Origin: Biomphalaria glabrata
Taxonomy: Eukaryota > Mollusca > Gastropoda > Planorbidae
Assembly: GCF_947242115.1 (NCBI RefSeq)
Contig: NC_074711.1
Coordinates: 8,002,434-8,066,433 of the forward strand
DNA length: 64,000 bases
Direction of reading: 5' to 3'
The position numbers and the translations under genes were made by a program. This document shows, in pieces, positions 51,601-60,652 of the stretch. The notes beneath the pieces were generated by a model. It did no database searches and was not told where the DNA came from. It worked only from the letters and a program-made list of their open reading frames with translations. The number at the start of each line of letters is the position of its first letter. The first letter of the stretch is position 1.

Positions 51601-53258
51601 AACCATGATGGCTACTCTGTTTCTCTTCATGTCTACATGTAAGTATTACAAAGAGAGAGAAACATTAAAATCATTGAAGAGCTATAGATATTAATCTAAC
51701 TTTCCAGTCGTAATTCATTCATTGCAGGCCATTAAGTTTAGACCTTCATCTGTTTCTATCATTATTTTCCCGCCATTTTTAAGGTTTATAAAGTTTTTTT
51801 TTAAAAAGATACTTTTTGTGGGGCATTTTATTAAAGCCAATGTGATCTTTTTATAACGATAACAGTAGCAAATTTGTAATAATTTTAAGAAGAATAACAT
51901 TTTAATTTTTCATCCTCACTGCTATGAAAGACCATACCACCTTTATACAATTTATAGAGCGATTGTTTGTTTTTTAATAACTAATGAACATAAGATTTAA
52001 ATAAAATGGAACATTTAATACCACGAGCCATTCCCCCCCCCCCAATTCCTTTTCCCCTTTACCCAATACAGAGTCCTGGTTAGGCGAATTAATTAATTTA
52101 CTACAGTTTATTATAAGATTCCAATGATCAGCCGTTGTTGAGATCCGTGTCGATGTTCCACCAAACCAACTAAAAGGTTCCAGGTTCCTCCATGACGTTG
52201 TGACTTGAATAGAGGTTTTGTAAAAAAAATAATTTTGAATTTAATTCTAAACAGTGATTTTGTGTTTTCATGTAGACCGCCTTTTGATAGGTGTAACACG
52301 TACGATGAAGCAGGTGGAGCTGCCATACCCGTAACGCCCTCGTTTATTTCACGCTACGGGTTTGCGGTAAGTAGCAACAAGAACATTTAAGTCTTTTTGA
52401 AAACGCTCTAATGTTTCTTAAGCTTTTTTTTTAGTAAGGTAAAAATATTTATTAGCTGTACGCACCGGCGACGCCCGTTAATTTGTTCCTAGACTTTATA
52501 CTGTTCGTTATGGCCGGATCACCTCCCTTCTTTTGTATTTAATAAACAGGCCGCATTCGAACGATCAACCTAGCACTTTATTTAGCCCTTCAATGAGTGT
52601 ATTTCTTACAATGAAAGTTCACGGCTAATGTAAAAAAAACGTTTCCTCATTGTTTCAACTTATTTTTGTAAAGCTTATAATTAACTCTCTGTCTGGCAAC
52701 AATTTTGAAGCAGTTCTTTCTCCAACTTCCCGTTCTCGGAGCACGTTGAAACTTTGCACAAGAACTTATTGTCAATGACATCACATGAATTCAATTAAAA
52801 AAAATAATTAGTAGTTATTAATTAATTGTTTTTTTATATTTAAAAAAAAGGGGAAACAATCTTTCGGTATTGAGAGATGCAGCAGTAAATTTGCGCTTCC
52901 TCTCTTATAGAACCTTTGCTTTTAACAAAGTATTTTTTTAGATTTTACTTGTTTTAAACCCTCTAAAATCAAACATTCATTGCCTGATCCAAGAAATACG
53001 CTTTAGTTTTTCTTAAAACTATTCAGTTTTTCTTGCATAATAATTCAACAGAAGCATTTCAATGAAATGTCTAATAGCTAGAAAGAGAGACAAGAATTTG
53101 GACAAGGGATCTTAGTTTCCCATTGTTTTTGTTTTACAAATCTATTGTTCAAAACATGGACTCTAATAACTTTCGTTTCGCTTCTTTCTTTTTAGGTGGA
53201 CCGAGAAAGCAGACGTTTACTTGATGTATTGAACATTAGGCCTATAATCCAAATGTAA
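39690..53258 (+). CDS. CDO1: CDO-D, cysteine dioxygenase-like gene
   Basis: Exons 39690-39697, 44485-44616, 45355-45472, 49080-49173, 51572-51638, 52276-52366 and 53196-53258 join in frame to 190 residues. The first coding exon is only 8 nt (ATGGCAAG). Key residues: R50 in CSRN, H76 and H78 in [11 protein letters not shown]83, H123 in CHQM, H137 and Y139 in SLHVY, then PPFDRC. The last exon codes [20 protein letters not shown]. The gene is stretched to 13.6 kb by a degraded hAT, a Helitron end, a 2-kb hAT-like element inside a SINE, other small elements and SINEs. CDO-E is its closest relative, sharing promoter, start exon and intron sequence. A likely cytosolic cysteine-oxidising enzyme; activity is inferred. 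Confidence 0.88.
40180..41480 (-). mobile_element. hAT transposase relic (ZMYM1/DUF4371 type)
   Basis: The - strand has broken frames including [20 protein letters not shown], typical of hAT transposases of the ZMYM1-like group, and upstream [17 protein letters not shown] and [16 protein letters not shown]. There are several stops and shifts, so it is dead. It lies in the first intron of CDO-D. Confidence 0.6.
42082..42360 (-). mobile_element. Helitron 3' end with helicase C-terminus
   Basis: The - strand frame 42357-42115 reads [19 protein letters not shown] and [13 protein letters not shown], the last motifs of the PIF1-like helicase of Helitron Rep/Hel proteins. Just after its stop come GCGTAGCATACG-type inverted sequence and the terminal CTAG followed by host T (42081-42085). 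The rest of the protein is missing, so it is truncated at its 5' side. Confidence 0.8.
43400..43700 (-). mobile_element. LINE C-terminal relic (weak)
   Basis: The - strand reads [20 protein letters not shown], similar to the LINE C-terminal segment at 46980 ([17 protein letters not shown]). No other domain is visible. 42900-43400 shows nothing clear. Confidence 0.35.
43810..44091. mobile_element. Right end of a GGATCCGCCAGTG-type element
   Basis: The end CTGGATCCGCCAGTG (44077-44091) is the inverse of CACTGGCGGATCCAG at about 63759. Inside are homopolymer T and G runs, a TA/TG microsatellite and a C-run. The left boundary is not clear. Confidence 0.4.
45583..47745 (+). mobile_element. Second SINE family, copy 2, split by an insertion
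   Basis: The SINE head (CGTGAGGTTTGCGCGCTGGA) ends at 45639 in GTCGAGGG and resumes at 47616 with GTCGAGGG and the tail CCTGCGGGAGGTTTGGACTA. The intact arrangement is seen at 22169-22330. The insertion is the element at 45640-47615. Confidence 0.8.
45640..47615. mobile_element. hAT-like non-autonomous element, 1,976 bp, clean ends
   Basis: The perfect 16-bp inverted ends are CATGGGCGTAGCCAGG and CCTGGCTACGCCCATG, flanked by a perfect 8-bp duplication GTCGAGGG (45632-45639, 47616-47623). Inside, 45790-45960 has about 30-bp repeats with GTTTAAAACCCCCTA, and 46085-46590 has five units of about 110 bp with CACTCAAAATG and GGGGTTTTGAGTTTAAAC. 46900-47200 is a captured LINE C-terminus ([17 protein letters not shown]), followed by two hairpins at 47322-47338 and 47340-47366. 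No transposase. A reversed partial relative is at 61200-61621. Confidence 0.8.
47816..48260 (+). other. Unassigned segment with poly(A)-like signal
   Basis: It begins GTTGTAACGGTTGTG and has ATAATAAAATCATG near 48170. It looks like a regulatory or LTR-like fragment, but neither ends nor target duplication could be fixed. No gene is seen between 48260 and 48570. Confidence 0.2.
48571..48620 (+). mobile_element. SINE head fragment
   Basis: GGAGGCGCGGTGGCTGAGCG followed by GTAAAGCGCTTGGC matches the head of the SINE at 50698; the body is missing. Confidence 0.6.
48785..48933. mobile_element. 149-bp hAT-type MITE
   Basis: The ends CAGTGTTTCCC and GGGAAACATTG are inverted. It is flanked by an 8-bp duplication, TTCTAAGC (48777-48784) and TTCTATGC (48934-48941), with one mismatch. 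It lies in the CDO-D intron 45473-49079. Confidence 0.75.
49885..50533. mobile_element. 649-bp hAT-type non-autonomous element
   Basis: The ends CAGGCATGTCAAAC and GTTTGACATGCCTG are perfectly inverted. The 8-bp flanks are ATTTAGAT (49877-49884) and ACTTAGAT (50534-50541), with one mismatch. No transposase frame. It lies in the CDO-D intron 49174-51571. Confidence 0.85.
50698..50950 (+). mobile_element. tRNA-headed SINE, best-kept copy
   Basis: A-box-like GGTGGCTGAGCGGTAAAGCG and B-box-like GGGGTTCGAATTCTGGTAAA are followed by the body (GGGATTTTTAATTTCGGGAA), AGTCTACCCAGCTCTAATGG, GTTGTGCTGGCCACATGACA and the end CTATAGACCACAAGGTCTGA. Pol III-type promoter boxes are inside the head. It serves as the reference for the other copies. 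Confidence 0.8.
51245..51420 (+). mobile_element. tRNA-headed SINE, diverged copy
   Basis: The B-box-like GGGTTTGAATCC, then GTCCACACAACTCTAATGGG and GTTGTGTTGGCCACATGAGA, follow the same order as 50698-50950, with more substitutions. Confidence 0.6.
52668..52885 (+). repeat. Dispersed repeat family, copy 5
   Basis: AAAGCTTATAATTAACTCTC, CCCGTTCTCGGAGCACGTTG and AAACTTTGCACAAGAACTTA align with the copies at 31607 and 34200. It lies in the last intron of CDO-D. Confidence 0.55.
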
Positions 53259-53387
53259 TTTATGCGCTTTGAAATGTACTTTCTTATTATGTTCTGTATC
53301 ATGTGAATCTTATAAACATTCTGATTCTGAAATACAGTTTATTTCACACACACACATACACACACAAAACGATAACCATTTATCTGC

Positions 53388-54182
53388 TTTGAATAGTAGT
53401 TCTCAAAACTGTGGTCCGTGGACCCCTGAAACGAGCTTAAGGGTCCACAAAAAGATAAAAATTGTATAGAATTAAAATAACGTCTTTGTTTACAGCCAGT
53501 ATCTCCGATCGGATAACTTGAATCATTATCCATCCACCCCTCACTACTGTATAATGTGTCTATTGCGTACTATTCTTTGACGAATTAAACTCAAGATTTG
53601 AAGTCATTCTTTACTTGGATTTTCCCTAATGGGTATGGAACCCTGGTGCTCGTGGACAAACTCATATCCCAATCACAGATGAAACCATTCTAATACAGGA
53701 GCAGTTTATAAAAATATCCCAAGACAGAAACTTGGACAAAGACTTGAACAAGGATACCACAATTTTTACAATTTTATAGCCAGCATTATGGATCATTGTA
53801 CAAAGGTTGTTGACTGTCTTTTGTTTTGTAGAGAATGGATTCAGTGCCGGTATAAACCTCGTAAAAAAATAAAAAAAAAACGACTAGAAATTAGTGCTCG
53901 AGAAGATTTGCGGTTTTTATTTACAGACACTGACCCGTACATATTCTAAATACACTTCTACAATCACAATCTCATCACCTCTGTGCAAGTATTTATTTTT
54001 AAGCCTATAATTTCAATAAACACTCCCTTCAACCAAATGACTTTACTTTTTTTTTTTATTTATAAACAAAAGTTATTATTTCAATCAACACTCCCTCGTC
54101 TAATCTTTTTTTTTTCTAATTAATATATTATGCTTCTGACTATATAATGGGATCCCATGGTTAAAAAGTTTGGGAACCTCTG
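53388..54182. mobile_element. hAT-type element, about 0.8 kb, diverged ends
   Basis: The left end AGTAGTTCTCAAAACTGTGG and the inverse of the right end CAGAGGTTCCCAAACTTTTT are the usual hAT-type terminal sequences. The interior has no transposase frame. Target duplication is not clear. Confidence 0.5.
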
Positions 54183-54539
54183 ACTTAGGACAACTTATTT
54201 GGTTGCCTTATAAGTAGCACAATAGGTCTCTGTAACAACCCTTCACTTGTGGTGCAACAGCAGAGTTGCCTACAAGTACGCATCTTGCGTATTTTGTACG
54301 CAAATGGACTCGAAAATAAGCGTTTATAAACTGAAAATACGCATTTCCCTCTAAAGCAGAAAAAAAAAACAACAAGTAGTTCTTGCTAATCATATATATA
54401 GATCAGTGAAGCAATGCCTGGAAATGGACAATTCCTATTAGATCTACCTCGAGATACATCTAGTATCGCTTTTTTTTTTTCACCCGTGCTTACGCGCGAA
54501 GATTTAAATATTTAAGATTTAAATATTACCAGGTCTAGA

Positions 54540-54835
54540 TCTTACTGATCTAAATAAAGCGGAGTTCCTTTCAATGTGTCAGCTTATATGAAGTCTTCAA
54601 ACTAATTGGGAATTAATTGATTGGTTAGTTCTAATTCATCTAGACTCGATCTAGAACCAGAGATATGTCAGGCACCTATAGTAGAATGTACGTTAGAATT
54701 GAGATCTAGATCTAATTGTTTAATCTAAATATAGATCTAGATTTTTCTAGATTTAGAATAAATCTAAATTCTAGATCTAAATCTAATTCTAGTCTACATT
54801 CTAGCTCTAGATATGACCAGCTGTGAAATAGACTT
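54540..54835. other. TCTAGATC-rich noncoding stretch
   Basis: Many overlapping TCTAGATCTA-like hexamers (54640-54830) occur, as also near 2095-2170 and 28262-28370. No gene; possibly a genome-wide low-complexity feature of the species. Confidence 0.5.
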
Positions 54836-55222
54836 AGATTTATATTTACTACCCTTTATATTTATTTTTATATTTTGTTATTACTTAAGATTGTCATTTA
54901 GAAAAAACAATAAAATGTCATTTGCCAAACTTCTATGCACAATCATCTCTACTGAATCAGAAATTTAAACCCATTTCGTAAATTTCAAGATTGCAATGAG
55001 ATCAAGGTATGATACACAGGTCAGGAAAACTGGATTTTCAATATAGTTAGCACAGAAAAAAAGTTAAGAATATGACAATAAGAATATGAAGTTATTGTTT
55101 CTCAGAAGCCTCGATTGTGCTCAAAAAGTAAAATGATTCAGAAAACTGTAACCACATTTAGTAATTACACTTTTGAAATAAATGATAACAATGCAACAAT
55201 TATTACCCTCACACATACATAG

Positions 55223-55258
55223 ACGGATGAAGAGAACTATCGTCTGGGTGATTTCTAA
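55223..55258 (+). pseudogene. Orphan last exon, duplicate of the CDO-C last exon
   Basis: After an AG at 55221-55222 the 36 nt read TDEENYRLGDF and stop, against MDQENNQLGDF in CDO-C (36215-36250). The upstream CDO exons are not present in this copy, so it cannot make a CDO. The open frame and stop are preserved. The downstream AATAAA region is duplicated with it. Confidence 0.8.
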
Positions 55259-55469
55259 CACATTGTCATTAATACATTTTTTTATATTTTTGTTTTTTTA
55301 TGTTGATATTGCAATAATTGATAACAAAAAGTAAAAACAATTTGTGTGCTTTCTTTTTCTGCGTTTGTAATATTTTCTAACTTTTCAATAAAAGAACTAT
55401 ATCTAAAAAAATATTGTTATTTTTCTTGCAGTGGTTTCTTAATTAAAAAAAACAACAACAAAGGTTACA

Positions 55470-55870
55470 AAGCAACTCTTCATAACAATGAAAAAGAAAG
55501 ATAGCTGTGGCATTTTACGTCTCGAGAGACAATCTTTTCCATTTGCAACTTTTGCGTGACTAAAGAGACCAATCCTTGATACACAGCTGCGGTCACAGGT
55601 TGGGCATATGTAATCACCAGGCGCCGTTGCATTTTCATCCTTGTTTCTGCTTCTGTTGTGTATGACATCTGCAATCCGGGACCCTTCCTTTGTGCTCTCT
55701 ATCTCCATGTGAATTTATCCAGTGCCACTATTTTCAAGCTGTTAGTGTCGATTTTGAAGAGGTTCGAATCGCGTTTACATACATCAGTATACGTAAAAGT
55801 GGACGACCAGCTGCTCTCCTGTCTTCTATTAGATCACCATACAGGATATCCGTGTAGACCTTCTGGCATT
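55470..55870 (-). mobile_element. LINE zinc-finger end, relic
   Basis: The - strand reads GDYICPTCDRSCVSRIGLFS, a LINE C-terminal finger. It is the duplicated partner of 36430-36800. Confidence 0.6.
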
Positions 55871-56653
55871 CAAGGAAAGTGCCGAAGCTAACCAGAAAGA
55901 TAAATATAGATAAAGAATAAGAATATAATAGAGAGAAATAAAAGATTTTTAAAAAAATTAGTGTCAGCTTGGTTACATCGATGTTGAAACTTTTGAATTA
56001 TTACAATATATTAGAAAGATGTTATAAACAAATTCTGATGTAACCCCTGTGGGTTAGTCGAACTCACACGTACTACACACACATAGACCTATTATTGTTG
56101 TGCACGCTTGGGTTTCAGAGTTTTACGAACGTCCCTCACGATTTGGTTAAACGCTGATCCTAGACTGGTTCAAATCACATAATTTTGGTATCTGGTATCA
56201 AACATTAATCTATTTCACCACAATGGCATTTAAGGCAGACGTATCGTATGGTATCGTGGACGTATCGTATGTATATTTTATATTGATTTTCTCCTACGCA
56301 TGTCTCGAGACTACTTTGACACCCCGAACCACACTCAGAGTTCACAAATGTACGGATGAAATATAATATTAATGACTTACTTCAAACTACGAATGACCCG
56401 GAACATTATGCTAAGATCTCATCCATCTATGAAGTTCATCCATCTATGAAGTTCATAAATCGACTATCAGATTAGATGGGGAGAGGAGCCGCGAAGTCCT
56501 AAAAAAAAAAAGGGGGGGGGAGTCCATTCCTTTTTTTTTATTTTTTTTGTGTTTTCAAGCCTTGCCAAAAAAAGTTATATTTGCAAAATATTTATCGATC
56601 CATGGTACATAACAAGTAAACTGACATTTTTACCGACGTGTAAAGAATGAAAA

Positions 56654-57632
56654 TCTATATATATAATTCTCTTCATAGCTCAAGAGTTTGGACACGCAAA
56701 AAGTAAAAGAAAGATCGCTCTTTTATTTCTACAAGACGGACTATGTTACCCTACGAAAAAAAAAAGAGGGGGGGGGGGAGAACAATTAGTATTCACCCGT
56801 CACAAAATAGCAGGGCCGGACTAAACCGTTGTGACCAAGAAAGATAATTTTTTTTTTTATTTCTACATCACGTAAATTTAGCGGCAAAAAAAAGGAGGGG
56901 TGGGGGAGAACAAGTAATCTACTCTGTATTCACCCGTCACTAAATAGCAGGGCCAGACTCAACCGTTCTGGGCCCCTATGCGAAACGGATTTCGCGGGGT
57001 CAAGTTTGTGTAGGGATACGGGATAATAAGTGAAATTTAAGAGTTTGTATTTGAAAATAAATTCGTATTTGCATTTTATTCATTCTCTAATACGTACAGA
57101 ATTACTTTACGAGCCTTGCGTGTAGCGAAGTCATACAGTATATCTTAAAAATTATGTTTCCTACATAGATCACGCTCCATAGCAAAAATTACCAAATGTT
57201 TAAATCTATGTTCGAGCACTGGTGACGTCAAGTTATTCTTCATTAGTTTGAGGCGCGATTAAGGGTATTGTTATAATGCCTTTTTTTTTTTTATCGCGCG
57301 TATGATTGGCGTTTTCCATACTGAATGACACCCCAAAATGACAATCAATTTTGTCTATATATCAGGAGATTTTTACGAGTTTTCAATAGATTTTAATAAT
57401 TTCCGGGTATTTCTAGGACTTTTTCGTATATTTTGCAATTTCAGGAGATTTACAGGAGCTCCTGGTAAATTAGAGGGCTGCAGAAAATCTAAGTTATAAA
57501 ATGGTTTAATTTAATAATTTACACATAGAATTAGCGCGGGGCCTATGAAAGTGCGGTGCCCACTGCTGTCGCATAGGTTGCATTGCCTTACGGCCGGCCC
57601 TGCTAAAAAGCTGCGTATACTATGCCGCGGGT
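56654..57632 (+). mobile_element. Non-autonomous Helitron carrying a nested hAT element
   Basis: The 5' end TCTATATATATAATTCTC follows an A. The 3' part (CACCCGTCACTAAATAG before the nested insertion, then CTGCGTATACTATGCCGCGG and GTCAACTA) matches the 3' end of the coding Helitron relic at 42082. An internal stretch around 56805-56830 is repeated at 56935-56960. There is no helicase, so it depends on another Helitron. Confidence 0.65.
56948..57602. mobile_element. 655-bp hAT-type element nested in the Helitron
   Basis: The ends CAGGGCCAGACT and the inverse of GGCCGGCCCTG are typical hAT ends. The 8-bp flanks are CTAAATAG (56940-56947) and CTAAAAAG (57603-57610), one mismatch apart. No coding sequence. 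Confidence 0.75.
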
Positions 57633-57814
57633 CAACTATTTGTGTGTGTGTGTCTGAACGTCTTCAACGTAAAAAAAAAATGTTTCGTATTACCTGGTAT
57701 TTTAAATTGAACGATCTCCCACTCGGAATGTGATCGACAAAAAAGTAGGCCAAAAATTTCAATATCTCAGATGTCTTGCTTGATAATTATTTCACGGAAA
57801 TTAAATTACTTAAG

Positions 57815-60440
57815 AGAGACGGACAGAAACAGAGAGAAAGAGATGTAAGGGAATGGAGGGAGAAACAGGGGGAAGGAAAAGGGGGACGAGAGAAAGAGGG
57901 AAGGGGAGAGGGGAGAAAAAAGAGCAAAGGTGAAAAAAGAAAGAAAGGAGAGAGAGGTAGAAAATGAGGGAAGGAGAAAAAGAGAAAGGTGCATGAGAGG
58001 GGGAGAGAGACAAGGAGAGAAAAAGAGGGAAGGGGAGAGAGAGAAAGAGGGAAGTGGGGAGACAGAAAAGAGGGGAAGGGGGAGAGAGAGAGAGAGAAGG
58101 AGGGAAAGAGAGAGAGAAAAAGAGGGAAGGGGAGAAAGAAAGAGAGAAGGGGAGAGAGAGAGAAAAAATGAAGGGTGGAAGAGAGAAAGAGAGAAGGGGG
58201 AGAGAGAAGCGGATAGAGTATGAGGGAAGGGGAGAGAGAAAGAGGGAAGGGGAGAGAGAAATTTGGAAGGAGAGAGAGAAATTTGGAAGGGGAGAGAGAG
58301 AAAGAGGGAAGGCGAGAGAGAGAAAAAGGGGAAGGGGAGAGAGAAGGGGAGAGAGTATGAGGGGAGATAGAAAGAGGGAAGGGGAGAAAGAAAGAGAGAA
58401 GGGGAGAGAGAGAGAAAGAATGAATGGTGGAAGAGAGAAAGAGGAAAGGGGGAGAGAGAAAGAGGGAAGGGGAGAGAGAAAGAGGGAAGGGGGAGAGAGA
58501 ATAAGGGAAGGGGAGAGAGAAGGGGATATAGTATGATGGAAGGGGAGAGAGAAAGAGAGAAGGGGAGAGAGAGAGAAAAAATGAAGGGTGGAAGAGAGAA
58601 AGAGAGAAGGGGGAGAGAGAAGCGGATAGAGTATGAGGGAAGGGGAGAGAGAAAGAGGGAAGGGGAGAGAGAAATTTGGAAGGAGAGAGAGAAATTTGGA
58701 AGGGGAGAGAGAGAAAGAGGGAAGGCGAGAGAGAGAAAAAGGGGAAGGGGAGAGAGAAGGGGAGAGAGTATGAGGGGAGATAGAAAGAGGGAAGGGGAGA
58801 AAGAAAGAGAGAAGGGGAGAGAGAGAGAAAGAATGAATGGTGGAAGAGAGAAAGAGGGAAGGGGGAGAGAGAAAAAGGGAAGGGGAGAGAGAAAGAGGGA
58901 AGGGGGAGAGAGAATAAGGGAAGGGGAGAGAGAGAAATTTGGAAGGGGAGAGAGAGAAAGAGGGAATGCGAGAGAGAGAAAAAGGGAAGGGGAGAGAGAA
59001 GGAGATATAGTATGATGGAAGGGGAGAGAGAAAGAGGGAAGGGAAGAGAGAAAGAGGGAAGGCGAGTGAGAAAAAGAGGGAAGGGGAGAGAGAGAAAGAG
59101 GGAAGGGGAGAGAGAAGGGGATAGAGTATGAGGGAAGGGGAGAGAGAAAGAGGGAAGGAGAGAGAGAAAGAGGGAAGGGGAGAGAGAAATTTGGAAGGGG
59201 AGAGAGAGAAAGAGGGAAGGGGAGAGAGAGAAAGAGGGAAGGGGAGAGAGAGAAAGAGGGAAGGGAAGAGAGAGAAAGAGGGAAGGGGAGAGAGAGGGAA
59301 GGGGAGAGAGAGAAAGAGGGAAGGGGAGATAGAGAAAAAGGGAAGGGGAGAGAGAAAGAGGGAAGGCGAGAAAGAGAAAGAGGGAAGGGGAGAGATAAAT
59401 TAGGAAGGGGAGAGAGAGAAAGAGGGAAGGGGAGAGAGAGAAAGAGGGAAGGGGAGAGAGAGAAAGAGGGAAGGGGAGAGAGAGGGAAGGGTAGAGAGAG
59501 AAAGAGGGAAGGGGAGAGAGAGAAAGAGGGAAGGGGAGAGAGAAAGAGGGAAGGCGAGAGAGAGAAAGAGGGAAGGGGAGAGAGAGAAAGAGGGAAGGGG
59601 AGAGAGAAAGCGGGAAGGCGAGAGAGAGAAAAAGGGAAGGGGAGAGAGAAGGGGATAGAGTATGGGGGAAGGGGAGAGAGAAAGAGGGAAGGGGAGAGAG
59701 AAAAAGGGAAAGGGATAGAGAGAAAGAGGGAAGGGAAGAGAGAGAAAGAGGGAAGGGGAGAGAGAAATTTGGAAGGGGAGAGAGAGAAAGAGGGAAGGGG
59801 GAGAGTGAAAGAGGTAAGGGGAGATAGAAAGAGTGAAGGGAAGAGAGAGAAAGAGGAAATGGGGAGAGTGAAAGAGGGAAGGGGAGAGAGAGAGAAAGAG
59901 GGAAGGGGAGAAAGAGGGAAAGAGGGAAGGGAAGAAAGAGGGAAGGGGAGAGAGAGAGAAAGTGGGAAGGGGAGAGAGAGAAAGAGGGAAGGGGAGAGAT
60001 AGAAAGAGGGAAGGGGAGACTGAAAGAGGGAAGGGGAGAGAGAGAAAGAGGAAAGGGGAGAGAGAGAAAGAGGGAAGGGGAGAGAGTGAAATAGGGAAGG
60101 GGGAGAGTGAAAGAGAAGGGGAGAGAGAGAAAGAGGGAAGGGTAGAGAGAGAAAGAGGGAAGGGGAGAGAGAAAGAGGGAAGGGGAGAGAGAAAGAGGGA
60201 AGGGGAGAGAGAGAAAGAGGGAAGGGGGAGAGTGAAAGAGGGAAGGGTAGAGAGAGAAAGAGGTAAGGGCAGAGAGAGAAAGACGGAAGGGGAGAGAGAG
60301 AAAGAGGGAAGGGGGAGAGTGAAAGAGGGAAGGGTAGATAGAAAGAGGGAAGGGAAGAGAGAGAAAGAGGGAAGGGAAGAGAGAGAAAGAGGGAAGGGGA
60401 GAGAGAAAGAGGGAAGGGGGAGAGAGAAGAAAAGAGTCAG
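57815..60440. repeat. 2.6-kb purine tract upstream of CDO-E
   Basis: Almost entirely A and G on the + strand, built from GAAAGAGGGAAGGGGAGAGA variants, with marker units GAAATTTGGAAGG and GGATAGAGTATGAGG. A block at 58150-58540 recurs about 413 bp later. It is more than five times the length of the matching tract at CDO-D. The very long Ser/Leu/Pro/Phe open frame on the - strand is a composition artefact. Confidence 0.95.
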
Positions 60441-60489
60441 AAAGAAGGAATATATCTGTCAAGTATAAAGTTTAAAAAGAGGTAGGATT

Positions 60490-60652
60490 TCGGTTTCGTG
60501 GTATAGTTTTTAAACATGATGACGTAATTTCTAATAAATCGAAGGGTCACATTTACAAAGAAATACGTCGATCATTCTTTAAACTACATGCTGCACTTGC
60601 TTCACGGTGTCAACTCGACGTGAAGTTAGAGGTACATCTCTCACTGACGAAC
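60490..60652 (+). promoter_or_regulatory. CDO-E promoter block, conserved with CDO-D
   Basis: TGACGTAA at 60520-60527 and the segments described for 39530-39689 are kept in order and spacing up to ATGGCAAG. Strong retention beside a fast-changing purine tract suggests use, but recent duplication alone could also explain it. Confidence 0.6.

Noticed and set aside
53820-54060. Extra CDO exons between CDO-D and the duplicated block
   Set aside because: No HDH, HQM or LHxY motif with splice borders was found there; only hAT-type and AT-rich sequence.
57787-60462. An 891-codon - strand frame rich in Ser, Leu, Pro and Phe, and several + strand Arg/Glu/Gly frames
   Set aside because: They are translations of a purine-only tract, which lacks stops on one strand by composition. 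No domain, start context or splice sites.
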